In this document: positions 50,416 to 58,995 of the stretch, piece after piece
Position numbering within the stretch: position 1 is the first letter of the stretch
Layout of the letters: each line of letters starts with the position of its first letter
NCBI GenBank assembly: GCA_035276765.1
Contig: DATELH010000002.1
Span: 682,001 to 746,000 of the forward strand
Length of the DNA: 64,000 bases
Reading direction: 5' to 3'
Source: DATASD01 sp035276765
GTDB taxonomy: Bacteria > Patescibacteriota > Saccharimonadia > Saccharimonadales > UBA4665
Made by a program: the position numbers and the translations under genes
Notes under the pieces: generated by a model
Seen by the model: only the letters and a program-made list of their open reading frames with translations
Told to the model about the DNA's origin: nothing
Databases searched by the model: none

Positions 50416-51072
50416 ATGAAACAAATGGATCCCAACGACCCCAACCAAAACCAAAATCCGCCAAGTCCATACGAGTTCATCATGAGCCCGCAGGCGCCGA
50501 AACAGCGTGGTCTTCGCCTGCCTGGCGTGAAAGACCCGTTTATTTCCAAGCTGATTATTTTGATTCTCGGTATTGTGATTGGTGTAGTAGTAATTGGCGT
50601 GCTCGTTGCTAATTTTTTGGGTAAGACCCAGGTGAACGTTGCCGACCTTACGGCCGTGGCGCAGACCCAGCAAGAAATCGTGCGCGTCGCCACCCAGGGC
50701 GCCTCCACCGGCACGCAACCGGTTACGCGCAATTTTGCCATCTCTGTCCAGTTAAGCTTGCGCACCGAGCAGCTGCAAATGGTCGACTACCTCAAAAAGC
50801 AAGGCACCAAGCTCAGCACTAAAACGCTCACCCTCAAAAAGAACACCACTACCGACAAACAACTCACGAACGCTTCCCAAACAAGCACCTTCGACAGTAC
50901 CTTTGTGCAAATTATGCAAAACAGCTTGGTGGCCTACAACACTTTGCTCGAGCAATCCCTCAACCGTGCCAGCGGCGCCAACGAAAAGAAAATCCTAAAC
51001 GCCGACATCGCCAGTGCAAACGCCTTGCTGCAGATGGTACCTACCCAGGAAAGCCTCCAAAACGGCAGCTAG
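50416..51072 (+). CDS. single-pass membrane-anchored hypothetical protein
   Basis: 218 aa. Pro/Asn-rich cytoplasmic head (1-43), one helix (about 44-68, LIILILGIVIGVVVIGVLVANFL), then an exported helical domain (LSLRTEQLQMVDYLKKQGTKLS...). Divergent from dnaG. Start could be MKQM or the second Met (50425). No family recognised. Confidence 0.7.
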   Translation: MKQMDPNDPNQNQNPPSPYEFIMSPQAPKQRGLRLPGVKDPFISKLIILILGIVIGVVVIGVLVANFLGKTQVNVADLTAVAQTQQEIVRVATQGASTGTQPVTRNFAISVQLSLRTEQLQMVDYLKKQGTKLSTKTLTLKKNTTTDKQLTNASQTSTFDSTFVQIMQNSLVAYNTLLEQSLNRASGANEKKILNADIASANALLQMVPTQESLQNGS

Positions 51073-51414
51073 TTACTTGCCTTCGGTAACGAGCAAGTAC
51101 GAGTGACGAATCAAATCCTTCACCTCTTCCCAGCTCAGTTGCCCGGTCAGAATGAGTGTGTTCCAGTGCTTTTTGTTGAGATGATAGCCCGGCATAACAC
51201 TCTCGTAGCGCTCGCGCAGCGTCTGTGCAAGCAGCGGGTCGCACTTGAGGCTGAGCTTTACGGGCGTGCTTTTTTCGGCCACCAACGCAAACATTTTGTC
51301 GCCAGTTTTATACACGGCCACGCCTTCGCCAAACGGATAGTCCAGGCGCGCGTTTGGCATGCTCAGCAGGTATGTTTCCACGGTTTTGTGGTCCATTTCG
51401 TGCAGCTCAGCCAT
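51073..51414 (-). CDS. MmcQ/YjbR-family protein
   Basis: 113 aa. PNARLDYPFGEGVAVYKTGDKMFALV, VKLSLKCDPLLAQTLRERYESVMPGYHLNKKHWNTLIL and EEVKDLIRHSYLLV are the YjbR (CyaY-like fold) signature. Overlaps the 3' end of orn by 8 nt, so coupled to it. Function of the family is poorly known; DNA binding has been suggested. Confidence 0.88.
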   Translation of the reverse strand: MAELHEMDHKTVETYLLSMPNARLDYPFGEGVAVYKTGDKMFALVAEKSTPVKLSLKCDPLLAQTLRERYESVMPGYHLNKKHWNTLILTGQLSWEEVKDLIRHSYLLVTEGK

Positions 51415-51961
51415 GTTTTTTCAGCCACTCCAAATAATATTGCAACTCGGCGATGCTTGCTTGAATATCGTCGAACGCCCGATGGATTTCTTTTTTCTCA
51501 AACTCAATGCCGTAGCGGCCCTGCATGAACACCTTGAGCGAGCTGACATCGAGCATGCGGTAATGCATTTTGAGATCGAGCGCCGGCCACCAACGCTTGA
51601 TAAAATTGCGGTCATTATGAATGGAATTGCCGGCGAGTATGGCCGGCTCGGCACCAAACTGGGCCTCGAGCAATGCAATCAAATCTTGTTCGACCTCGTG
51701 AGAACTTTTGGCGCCGTCGAGTTTGCGCACAAAATCGTCGCGGTTTTCCGGATAATCCTTCCACCAGATATTTTTTTGCATGCGCTCCACCACCACGTCG
51801 CGTTTTTGTTTGACGCGCGCTTCGTAACTGGCCAGCGTTTTAAAACGAAAGTCAGTGATTTCGGCGGCGACCTCAAGGATTACATCTTTTTCGGTGTCCA
51901 GCCCGGTCATTTCCAGGTCTACCCAAAACAGTTTGGTTGGTTTGGCGTGCTTGTCGATCAT
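51407..51961 (-). CDS. orn: oligoribonuclease
   Basis: 184 aa from ATG 51961 (TATAAT ends 6 nt upstream: leaderless; a 262-aa frame begins before the promoter). DEDDh exonuclease: DLEMTGLD (Asp, Glu), GNSIHNDRNFI (Asp), HRAFDDI (His, Asp). Degrades 2-5-nt RNAs left by RNase J and PNPase. Confidence 0.95.
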   Translation of the reverse strand: MIDKHAKPTKLFWVDLEMTGLDTEKDVILEVAAEITDFRFKTLASYEARVKQKRDVVVERMQKNIWWKDYPENRDDFVRKLDGAKSSHEVEQDLIALLEAQFGAEPAILAGNSIHNDRNFIKRWWPALDLKMHYRMLDVSSLKVFMQGRYGIEFEKKEIHRAFDDIQASIAELQYYLEWLKKHG

Positions 51962-52027
51962 GCGGCTATTATACCACTTGATAGGTGACAGTTGACGCAA
52001 GCCCTGCGGCAATGCTACAAAAGGACG

Positions 52028-52459
52028 ATGCATATTTATACGCCGTCTCCCGAGAACGTACAAACCGTGCCCGTCAGCACGTGGCCGAGCGAGCATGTAC
52101 GAGGACTTGCCGAACAAATCTACGGACCCCTGGCAAGCTCGCGTTACGTCTTCCCCGCCAACGCTTACGGCAGACGAGGCCACATAGCCGCCCATGCCAT
52201 CGTGGCCGTGATGCGTGGTGCGCTCGCAACCGAACTACGCGGCAATCCCCGCAACAATAATTTCATTCATCCCGTGCTTTACGAACACGCCAATCCCACG
52301 ACACATGTTATCGACGAAACGAGCATTGTATTTCGGGGGCTTGTGCCGCAGCTCACCGACCAAAAGCTTCCAGATATTGTGCGGGCCACCAACCTTGTGC
52401 TGGCGGATGTCCATAGCGACTTGCGGCTGGCTTTTCCGCCGCAACTGCCGCAAGCGTAG
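52028..52459 (+). CDS. hypothetical protein
   Basis: 143 aa from ATG 52028, chosen for SD AAAGGA; a longer frame starts at 51992. Begins MHIYTPSPENVQTVPVSTWP; a helix-rich middle (GRRGHIAAHAIVAVMRGALA) and TTHVIDETSIVFRG. No family recognised. Convergent with msrB. Confidence 0.6.
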   Translation: MHIYTPSPENVQTVPVSTWPSEHVRGLAEQIYGPLASSRYVFPANAYGRRGHIAAHAIVAVMRGALATELRGNPRNNNFIHPVLYEHANPTTHVIDETSIVFRGLVPQLTDQKLPDIVRATNLVLADVHSDLRLAFPPQLPQA

Positions 52460-52858
52460 CTACGGCTTTTCTTTCGGCATAAAGTTGAGCGCCACCGAGT
52501 TGATGCAGTACCGCTGGCCGGTAGGTTGGTCGAGCGCGTCGTTAAAGACGTGGCCAAGATGGCTGCCACAGTTGGCGCAAGTGACTTCGGTGCGGCTCAT
52601 GCCAGCACTGTTGTCCGGCGTGAGCACCACGCTGCCCGGCCGGGCGTCGTAAAAGCTTGGCCAACCGGAGTGGCTGTCGAACTTCGTACCAGAATCGAAC
52701 AGTACATTGCCGCACGCCGCGCAGGTATATTCGCCCGATTTGTCATTGTGCAACAAAGCGCCGCTGCCCGGCACTTCCGTACCCTTGCCGCGCAGCACCT
52801 CGTACTGCTCGGGCGTCAGTTTTTTGCGCCATTCGTCGTCGGTTACGTTTACGGTCAT
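52460..52858 (-). CDS. msrB: peptide-methionine (R)-S-oxide reductase MsrB
   Basis: 132 aa from ATG 52858 (GGAGG SD). Zinc CxxC pairs CAAC and CANC, FDSGTKFDSHSGWPSF, GSHLGHVFNDA, and catalytic Cys in RYCINSVALNF. Repairs oxidised methionine. Confidence 0.96.
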   Translation of the reverse strand: MTVNVTDDEWRKKLTPEQYEVLRGKGTEVPGSGALLHNDKSGEYTCAACGNVLFDSGTKFDSHSGWPSFYDARPGSVVLTPDNSAGMSRTEVTCANCGSHLGHVFNDALDQPTGQRYCINSVALNFMPKEKP

Positions 52859-52869
52859 GCCCACCTCCG

Positions 52870-53349
52870 TTATTTTTTAGCTTCTTCTTTCTCTTTTTTC
52901 TTATCGAGTTTGTCGAGCTTCAGGCCCTTAATGACAAAATAAATCACCGCGATCAAAATAACAAACGAGATCAGCGCCGACACAAAATCACCCCACATAA
53001 ACTTTTGTGGGTGCTCGCCCGCGCGCTGCACATAAAAAGCCTTGTTGGCGAGATCGCCACTGCCCGGCATAAGCAGTGCCACCAGCGGGTTGATAAAGTC
53101 GTTCACCAGCGATTTGGCGATCGACTGCACCTGCGAACCGATCACAATACCAATAGCCAAGCCCACTACGGCTTGCTCGCGCAAGAATTCTACAAAGCCC
53201 TCAAGTTTTTTGTTCACATGGCCGGCCACCGGCACGGCATTCACCCGCTCTTTTACGGCCGCGCTTTTGGCCGCCAACTTGCTTTTGGGTTTCTTGGTTT
53301 CGGTTTTTGCCTTGGTGCCTTTGGCACTCGGTGTTTTGGCGGTCGCCAT
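52870..53349 (-). CDS. mscL: large-conductance mechanosensitive channel MscL
   Basis: 159 aa. A Lys/Ala-rich cytoplasmic extension (1-45) precedes the MscL pore: LEGFVEFLREQAVVGLAIGIVIGSQVQSIAKSLVNDFINPLVALL, then TM2 (FVSALISFVILIAVIYFVIKGL) and a charged tail. Opens under membrane tension. SD AGGAGAG; separated from argS by a palindromic element. Confidence 0.9.
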   Translation of the reverse strand: MATAKTPSAKGTKAKTETKKPKSKLAAKSAAVKERVNAVPVAGHVNKKLEGFVEFLREQAVVGLAIGIVIGSQVQSIAKSLVNDFINPLVALLMPGSGDLANKAFYVQRAGEHPQKFMWGDFVSALISFVILIAVIYFVIKGLKLDKLDKKKEKEEAKK

Positions 53350-53404
53350 ACGTCTCTCCTATATAAAGCATATTGTACAAGGTTCTATCATTTTAAACAA
53401 AGTG

Positions 53405-53542
53405 GCTACCGCCGCTGGCCAGCCTCTCCCGAGAAACTCAGGCGAAGTGCAGCCGGGAATCGATCCGACGAGACTACAGGCTCGGAGGTCGGTTCACCGC
53501 GCGGAAACGGTTTCGAGGAGAGGCGCGGCCAGTGGCGGTAGC
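53405..53542 (+). repeat. palindromic element, family 3, intergenic copy
   Basis: GCTACCGCC..CTGGCC..GCCTCTCC (53405-53429) pairs with 53517-53542 over about 24 bp with one mismatch and a one-base bulge. The inside holds the core AACTCAGGCGAAGTGCAGCC (53435-53454) shared with tlyA, and a CCGAC/GTCGG hairpin. Starts 5 nt after the argS stop and precedes mscL. Confidence 0.8.
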
Positions 53543-53546
53543 TCCA

Positions 53547-55220
53547 TTACATCTGGTCGGGGGCGGCGATGCCGAGCACTTGCAGGCCAGCCTTAAGCGT
53601 ATCGGCATAAATTGTGACGAGTTGCAGGCGCATGGCTTCGCGCGGGTCGTCCACTACGCGGTTGTGCTCGTAAAAGCGGTTAAAGGTCTGTGCCAGCTCG
53701 TACAAATAGGTGCAAATGTGGTGCGGCAGCATGGCTGTGGTAGCGCGCTCCAGCACCTCTGGATATTCCGAGATCTTGCGCGCCAAACTGCGTTCGCCCG
53801 GCTGCAAACTGGCCAGTGGCGCTGGCGCCTGCTGGCTTTTGCGGACAATACTACGCGCCCGTGCGTGCGCATATTGCAGGTACGGACCGCTGTTGCCTTC
53901 CAAGCTCACCGACTCTTTGGGGTCATAAATAATGTCTTCGCCCATGCGCTGCCGCAAAAATGCATACTTCACCGCGGCGAGCATGGTCTGCTCGTTGTTT
54001 TGGCCGGTAAGCTCGTGGTTGGCGCGCGTGGCTTCGTCGAGCACATCTACGGCGCGCAAAAAGTTGCCCTTGCGCGAACTCATTTTTACGCCACCTGCGA
54101 GTTTTACCTGCCCATGCGTGAGGTGCGTGGTCCGGCCCACCAGCTCTGGCTCGAATTGTTCGATACTCTTGAGCACCACTTTCATGTATTCCACGATGTC
54201 GTTGCCTGTAATGACCACCGAATGGTCAAAGTGATAATCGCGCCATTTTTGCATGATGAGCCCAACGTCTTTAGCCTCGTACGTCGGCAAGCCTTCGGAG
54301 TTGATAAATACGCGAGTGTGCAGGCCATATTTTTCGCCATTAAACACAACGGCGCCGTCGCTTTGCTCATACACGCCTTTTTTAAGCTGCGCCTGCACGG
54401 TTTCGAGCCCCAGTCCCGCCACTTCGCTTTCTGGGTAATATTTTTCGAACTTTGTTCCGATGCGCGCATAAAATGCGTCAAAATACTCGTAGCTCCAGGC
54501 GCGGCACGTCCAATAAATGTGCGCAAGCGGCGAGTCGTGGTCGCCCGCGGCTTGAATTTGGTACACACGTTTGTTCAGCTCGACGATTTTAGCCTTGGCG
54601 TCCGGGTCTTCTTCGTAAGCGTTGGTGCCGCGCACGTAGCAAGCTGCCATCCATTCCGAGCGTTTTTCCGGCGGAACGGCTTGGAGTTTTTCGGGCTGCT
54701 CGCCGCCTAGCTCAGCCAAGATAGCCCACATGGTTTTGGCTACGTGCAGGCCAACATCACCGCCGAAGTTCACGCGGTGCACTTCGCCACCGGCAGTCTC
54801 GAACAGATTGGCGAGCGCGTCGCCAACTACGCTTGTGTACAGGTGGCCGGCATGCAGCACTTTAAAGGGGTTGGGGTCGGAATATTCGGCAACGACCACT
54901 TGGTTTTCGTAGGTGTTGGGCCGAAACGCAGGCGCACTGCCAGCCATAGCGCCAAGCGCTTGGTCGGACAGAGTTATGTTCAAAAAGCCGGGACCGGCGA
55001 TGGTTACGTCTTGGACTTGTTCGCCCAGGCTAGTGCGTAGCTCGGCAGCTAATGTCTCGCCGATTTCGCGCGGGTTTTTGCCTAGCGGCCGAGCCAGTTG
55101 CAAGGCGATGTTCGTGGCGTAATCACCAAATTGTTCGTCGGGGCGCGTGAGCAATACCACCGCTTCGTGGCCGAACAATTTTTTTATAACAGCCGCAATC
55201 GCCGTTTCAAGTTTTTCCAT
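53547..55220 (-). CDS. argS: arginyl-tRNA synthetase
   Basis: 557 aa. N-terminal Add1 domain, class I HIGH-type motif in VLHAGHLYTSVVGDALAN, GGDVGLHVAKTMWAI, KMSSRKGNFLRAVDVLDEA (KMSK loop) and the C-terminal anticodon-binding helical domain ending LQVLGIAAPDQM. TATAAT ends 9 nt before ATG: leaderless, within the 3' end of the upstream gene. Confidence 0.97.
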   Translation of the reverse strand: MEKLETAIAAVIKKLFGHEAVVLLTRPDEQFGDYATNIALQLARPLGKNPREIGETLAAELRTSLGEQVQDVTIAGPGFLNITLSDQALGAMAGSAPAFRPNTYENQVVVAEYSDPNPFKVLHAGHLYTSVVGDALANLFETAGGEVHRVNFGGDVGLHVAKTMWAILAELGGEQPEKLQAVPPEKRSEWMAACYVRGTNAYEEDPDAKAKIVELNKRVYQIQAAGDHDSPLAHIYWTCRAWSYEYFDAFYARIGTKFEKYYPESEVAGLGLETVQAQLKKGVYEQSDGAVVFNGEKYGLHTRVFINSEGLPTYEAKDVGLIMQKWRDYHFDHSVVITGNDIVEYMKVVLKSIEQFEPELVGRTTHLTHGQVKLAGGVKMSSRKGNFLRAVDVLDEATRANHELTGQNNEQTMLAAVKYAFLRQRMGEDIIYDPKESVSLEGNSGPYLQYAHARARSIVRKSQQAPAPLASLQPGERSLARKISEYPEVLERATTAMLPHHICTYLYELAQTFNRFYEHNRVVDDPREAMRLQLVTIYADTLKAGLQVLGIAAPDQM

Positions 55221-55230
55221 ATCTGTTTAA

Positions 55231-55929
55231 TTATACCAGATCATCCCTGGAAGGGCGGCGATGCGACAAGGCGTAAATAATCTGCCACACCAGCGCATAA
55301 AAGGTCGTTAGCAGCACAAAGAAACTAAATGTAATGGTAAATGTCTGCACGTGTGCCAGCGGGTTGAGCACGCGGTCGGAAATGTCGAACAGCACGCCGG
55401 CCGGGTTTAGCAACAGATCCCAACTGTTCCAGCGCAAGTTGCGCCCCAAATAAATCGCAAAGCTACAAATGAGCAAAATCACGGCAAGCGTTGCGATGGT
55501 TTGGCGGCGCGGCAAGCGCTTGCGCAATTGCTCGTGCACCAAAAAGAGGCTGAGGAAGCCCACGGTGGCGCCACAAAAAATGAACGACGCAAACATCACG
55601 GCGTCGTACAGTACAGCCGATTCCGGTACCTCTCGTAAGTGAATAAAATCGCTCACCATGTAAAAACTGTTGGGCAAAAACACCAGCCACAAAAAAGTCA
55701 GTCCTAAACCCTCCCAACTCGACCATGGCTTGCGGGCCAGCATGCGCACCAAAAGCACGGCAAATAACAGCGGTAGCCAAGCCAAAAACAAATTCCAGTT
55801 GAGGTACCACTCGTACAGGCGGTGCTGCGAAACGGCACCGACCGCCCAAAAGCCGGCACTTACCAAGCTGGCAGCGCCCAGCGCCACGCCCAATCGTTTG
55901 CTCGTTGAAAGCCTCCGCCACCGGTTCAT
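55231..55929 (-). CDS. DUF1361 membrane protein
   Basis: 232 aa with about seven membrane helices. WNLFLAWLPLLFAVLL, FLWLVFLPNSFYMVSDFIHL, the central short-loop Asp/His pattern, and LGRNLRWNSWDLLLNP are the DUF1361 hallmarks. Function unknown. TATACT ends 7 nt before ATG: leaderless. Downstream gene argS. Confidence 0.88.
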   Translation of the reverse strand: MNRWRRLSTSKRLGVALGAASLVSAGFWAVGAVSQHRLYEWYLNWNLFLAWLPLLFAVLLVRMLARKPWSSWEGLGLTFLWLVFLPNSFYMVSDFIHLREVPESAVLYDAVMFASFIFCGATVGFLSLFLVHEQLRKRLPRRQTIATLAVILLICSFAIYLGRNLRWNSWDLLLNPAGVLFDISDRVLNPLAHVQTFTITFSFFVLLTTFYALVWQIIYALSHRRPSRDDLV

Positions 55930-55975
55930 AGCCTATAGTATAGCATTTGCATCTGTGTAGGCCTTCATTGCAGGA

Positions 55976-56057
55976 TGCTGAGCATACCTTTGCCCGTGAT
56001 CAAACACTGCGGATTGAATACCGCAAACTGCGCGCGTTGGCAAAGGTATGCTCAGCA
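55976..56057 (+). repeat. palindromic element, family 1, copy B
   Basis: TGCTGAGCATACCTTTGCC (55976-55994) pairs perfectly with 56039-56057. Core 55995-56038 is 41/44 identical to copy A. Lies 51 nt after the stop of the histidine kinase and upstream of the DUF1361 promoter. Confidence 0.88.
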
Positions 56058-56108
56058 CTAGTCCATGATGGGCTGGCAGTATAGACGTCTTCGACTCAAA
56101 TTCCACTG

Positions 56109-57152
56109 TTATTTGGCCAGCGGTAGTTGCACCTCGAACACCGTACCCTTGCCCGGCTTGCTCTCAACCTTGATCGTTGTGGCGTTGGCAATGGCGATCT
56201 GTTTGGCCAGTGCCAAGCCCAAGCCATAGCCGCCTTCCTTACTACTGCGCGCCTTGTCGCCGCGGTACAGCCGGTCGAAAATGTGCGGCAGGTCGGTGGG
56301 CAAAATGCCGGGGCCTTCGTCGGCGATGCGCAGCGCGTAGTGGCCGGAGCGCGGCTGGCCGGTAATAGTTACGGTGCCATTTTTAGGGCCGTACTTAATG
56401 GCGTTGTCGAGTAAAATCTCAAGCAGCTGGGTGAGGCTAGCTTCGTGCCCTGAAACCTTGCCGGGTTTTATCTGTTGTACGAACTTTACCTTTTTTACTT
56501 TAGCTGTTTTTCGGCTGTGTTGAATGGCGGTCTCTATCAAACGGCTGGCCGGTAATTTGGCAATGGCGAGCGCCGCTTGGCCGTACTGCGTCAGCGCCAG
56601 CAAGTTACTCGAAAGCTTCTCCAACCGCTGGACTTCCTCTAAATTGCTACGCAACTGCGCCCGCGCCTCATCCTCAGTAAAATTTTTTTGGCGCAAAAAG
56701 ACTTCGTTTTCGAGCTGCATGTTGGTGAGCGGCGTGCGGAGTTCGTGGCTGGCATCGCTCGCAAACCGCTTTTGCGCCTCGTGCGCTTGCTCGATTGGCC
56801 GAAGCGTGCGACCGGCATACCAATAACTGAGTGCGCCGCCAACAAACAGCGCCACCAGGTTAATCGCCACGAGCGCTTGGTTCAAGTGCTGACGAACCAA
56901 TGCCGCCTGGTCGTTTTGCACCGAACTAAACAACGACTCCGGCGCCCGCGGCGGCTTTTTGGCAAACAAATACAACTTGCTAATGTGGTACACCTCGCCC
57001 CGCTGCACACTGTTAGAACGCAAAAATTCCTGTTCGGCAAAAATGCGCACCCCGGCCGTGGCGCTCATACTGAGCACCAAAATAGTCGCCAGGTAAAAAA
57101 CCGTCAGCTTGAGCCGCGCCGAATGGAACATCCCTCCCTGTTGCTTGGCCAT
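56109..57152 (-). CDS. two-component sensor histidine kinase
   Basis: 347 aa from ATG 57152 (SD AAGGAG, spacing 6). TM1 about 15-37, a short external loop with NSVQRGEVYHISKLYLF, TM2 about 88-110. HisKA phospho-His in ASDASHELRTPLTNM, N-box LLDNAIKYGPKNG, G1 DEGPGILPTDL, G2 GGYGLGLALAK. Gene order regulator then kinase; signal unknown. Confidence 0.95.
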   Translation of the reverse strand: MAKQQGGMFHSARLKLTVFYLATILVLSMSATAGVRIFAEQEFLRSNSVQRGEVYHISKLYLFAKKPPRAPESLFSSVQNDQAALVRQHLNQALVAINLVALFVGGALSYWYAGRTLRPIEQAHEAQKRFASDASHELRTPLTNMQLENEVFLRQKNFTEDEARAQLRSNLEEVQRLEKLSSNLLALTQYGQAALAIAKLPASRLIETAIQHSRKTAKVKKVKFVQQIKPGKVSGHEASLTQLLEILLDNAIKYGPKNGTVTITGQPRSGHYALRIADEGPGILPTDLPHIFDRLYRGDKARSSKEGGYGLGLALAKQIAIANATTIKVESKPGKGTVFEVQLPLAK

Positions 57153-57181
57153 CACCAACTCCTTGCCTGGCGCATACTTGC

Positions 57182-57844
57182 CTATTCTATCTTATAGCCG
57201 TAGCCACGCACGGTCTGGATTATTTCGTCTTCGGTGCCGATTTTTTTGCGCAGATTGGCGATGAACGTTTCCACAGTGTTGTGCTGCACGCGTTCCTCGT
57301 CGGCCCACACATGGTCGAGCAGCTGATCTTTGCTGACTACTTCGCCCTTGTGACGCAGCAGGTACTCAAGCAGTTGGAACTCTTTGGCGGTGACGTGCAC
57401 CGGCTGGTCGTTTCTGGTTACGGTTTTGGCGACGGTGTCGAGTTTGATATCGCCCGCGGCCAGCGTGTTGCCTTCGTGCGCCTTGGGACGGCGCAGCAAA
57501 GCACGAATGCGCGCCAAAAGCTCGTCGAACGAAAACGGTTTTGGCAAGTAATCGTCCGCGCCAGCATCGAGGCCGCTCACCCGGTCGCCAATAGTGGTGC
57601 GGGCGGTCAGCATCAAAATGGGCATCTGGTGGCGCTGCTCACGCCACAGCTTAACCAACGCCGGGCCATCGTGCTTGCCCGGAATCATCCAGTCCAGCAG
57701 CACCAGGTCGTAACTGTTGGCTTCGGTGAGCATTTCGGCATTATCGCCATCGCTGGCTACGTCCACCACGTAGCCTTCAGCAACCAAACCCTTCTCTAAA
57801 CTGTTCGCGATCTTCGCTTCGTCTTCGACAACCAAAATTTTCAT
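57182..57844 (-). CDS. OmpR-family response regulator
   Basis: 220 aa from ATG 57844 (TACTAT ends 6 nt upstream). Receiver with acidic pocket EDE, phospho-Asp in VLLDWMIPG, Thr in LTARTT and Lys in PKPFS. C-terminal winged helix LTAKEFQLLEYLLRHKGEVVSKDQLLDHVW-type ending VRGYGYKIE. Partner of the kinase 29 nt downstream. Confidence 0.95.
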   Translation of the reverse strand: MKILVVEDEAKIANSLEKGLVAEGYVVDVASDGDNAEMLTEANSYDLVLLDWMIPGKHDGPALVKLWREQRHQMPILMLTARTTIGDRVSGLDAGADDYLPKPFSFDELLARIRALLRRPKAHEGNTLAAGDIKLDTVAKTVTRNDQPVHVTAKEFQLLEYLLRHKGEVVSKDQLLDHVWADEERVQHNTVETFIANLRKKIGTEDEIIQTVRGYGYKIE

Positions 57845-57895
57845 ACCCTTATAGTATGCCACAACCGCCTGAGGCCTAGCTGAAGAGCCCGCCAC

Positions 57896-58927
57896 CTATT
57901 CGTCGAGGGCTTTTTTGAACCTTTCAACGAGTTCTACCGGCGCCGGATTGAGGCCGTTGAGCAGTGCAAGGTACAACGTTACAAAGTCGCCATAGGTGAT
58001 CGTCCATAGGAGTTGCTTGGCGAGCGTATTGCCCTGGGCCTGCACCACATGCGGCTCGGGACGCATGCCCGAAAGCAGCCGAGCCGTTACCTCGAAGCGC
58101 TTTTGTACGCGCGGGTGCTCGAGATCGCTGCGCAAATCGACCACTGCATATGGCTTGTCGGTGGGCTGCTTGCTCCAACCAATAAACTCGTTGTGGTTGA
58201 ACTCCGGCAATTGGTTTGTCCAGGCCACTTGTTTGGCGTTTTCGTTACAGCTAATTTTCCACTTGTAGGCGGCGGGCCACAAGCGCGGGCCAGCATACAC
58301 CACTACCGATTTGCCCATCAGCTCCTGTGCCAGTTGCTTGGCTGGGTTTTTGTCGGTGGGTACTTCTGCTGCCCAAGCCTTCACCGCTTCGTTAAGGAAT
58401 TTTGCAGCGTCGGCGAGTTGCGCAGTGACGTCTTCCATTTTCATAAGGCCGGCCCGAGCCAAAATCGTCAGCGTCGCCTTGAGGCTGTAAAACACCGCGT
58501 AGCGCGGCTGATCCACCACGGGCAGCAGCAAAAACGGCAAGTTTTTTTCCTGGGCGATTTGTTGGAGTTTGCCGCCGGCAGCAATCACCACTACTTGCGC
58601 ACCTTTGTCGAGCGCCTGCGAGAGCGCCTCAATTGTCTCCTCGGTATTACCGGAGTAACTTGAAGCAATAAACAGTGTATCGCCGTTCACATATTGTGGG
58701 ATGTTGTACTGGCGCACAATCTCAAACGGCACCGGCAAGCCTTCCTTCACAATTTCGGCAGCCAAGGCCGAACCGCCCATGCCCGCAAAGACCACATTAA
58801 ACACCTCACCAAAGTTGGGTTCCACCGTAAACGTAAAGTCTTCGAGCAATTGGCCCGGCTGCCTCCCAGCGATGCCAAGCGTATCTACCACATCTTTTTC
58901 GTGAATGTATTTCAAGTCATCAAGCAT
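57896..58927 (-). CDS. bifunctional phosphoglucose/phosphomannose isomerase
   Basis: 343 aa. Two SIS domains: FAGMGGSALAAEIVKEGL, IASSYSGNTEETIEAL with the phosphosugar Ser/Thr residues, and a C-terminal half with NENAKQVAWTNQLPEFNHNEFIGW (conserved Glu and His of the PGI/PMI family). Interconverts fructose-6-P with glucose-6-P or mannose-6-P. SD AAGGAG; divergent from the 58996 gene. Confidence 0.92.
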   Translation of the reverse strand: MLDDLKYIHEKDVVDTLGIAGRQPGQLLEDFTFTVEPNFGEVFNVVFAGMGGSALAAEIVKEGLPVPFEIVRQYNIPQYVNGDTLFIASSYSGNTEETIEALSQALDKGAQVVVIAAGGKLQQIAQEKNLPFLLLPVVDQPRYAVFYSLKATLTILARAGLMKMEDVTAQLADAAKFLNEAVKAWAAEVPTDKNPAKQLAQELMGKSVVVYAGPRLWPAAYKWKISCNENAKQVAWTNQLPEFNHNEFIGWSKQPTDKPYAVVDLRSDLEHPRVQKRFEVTARLLSGMRPEPHVVQAQGNTLAKQLLWTITYGDFVTLYLALLNGLNPAPVELVERFKKALDE

Positions 58928-58963
58928 TGCAAATAAACTCCTTATGGTATTATGGTTGTATAT

Positions 58964-58974
58964 TATAGTATAGT
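58964..58974 (+). promoter_or_regulatory. overlapping divergent -10 boxes
   Basis: TATAGT occurs twice (58964-58969 and 58969-58974) for the 58996 gene. The minus strand of the same stretch reads TATACT and TATAAT for the isomerase. The two promoters therefore overlap almost completely. Confidence 0.5.
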
Positions 58975-58995
58975 TTGAGCTAAATAGGGGGACTC

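Noticed and set aside
53455..53480. T-loop-like sequence GGATCGATTCC on the minus strand, suggesting a tRNA
   Set aside because: No acceptor, D or anticodon arms can be drawn; the stretch is the inside of the family-3 palindrome.
53405..53542. Resemblance of the family-3 interior to a group I intron core
   Set aside because: Only short motifs are similar; the conserved P7/P3 pairings and the required length are missing.
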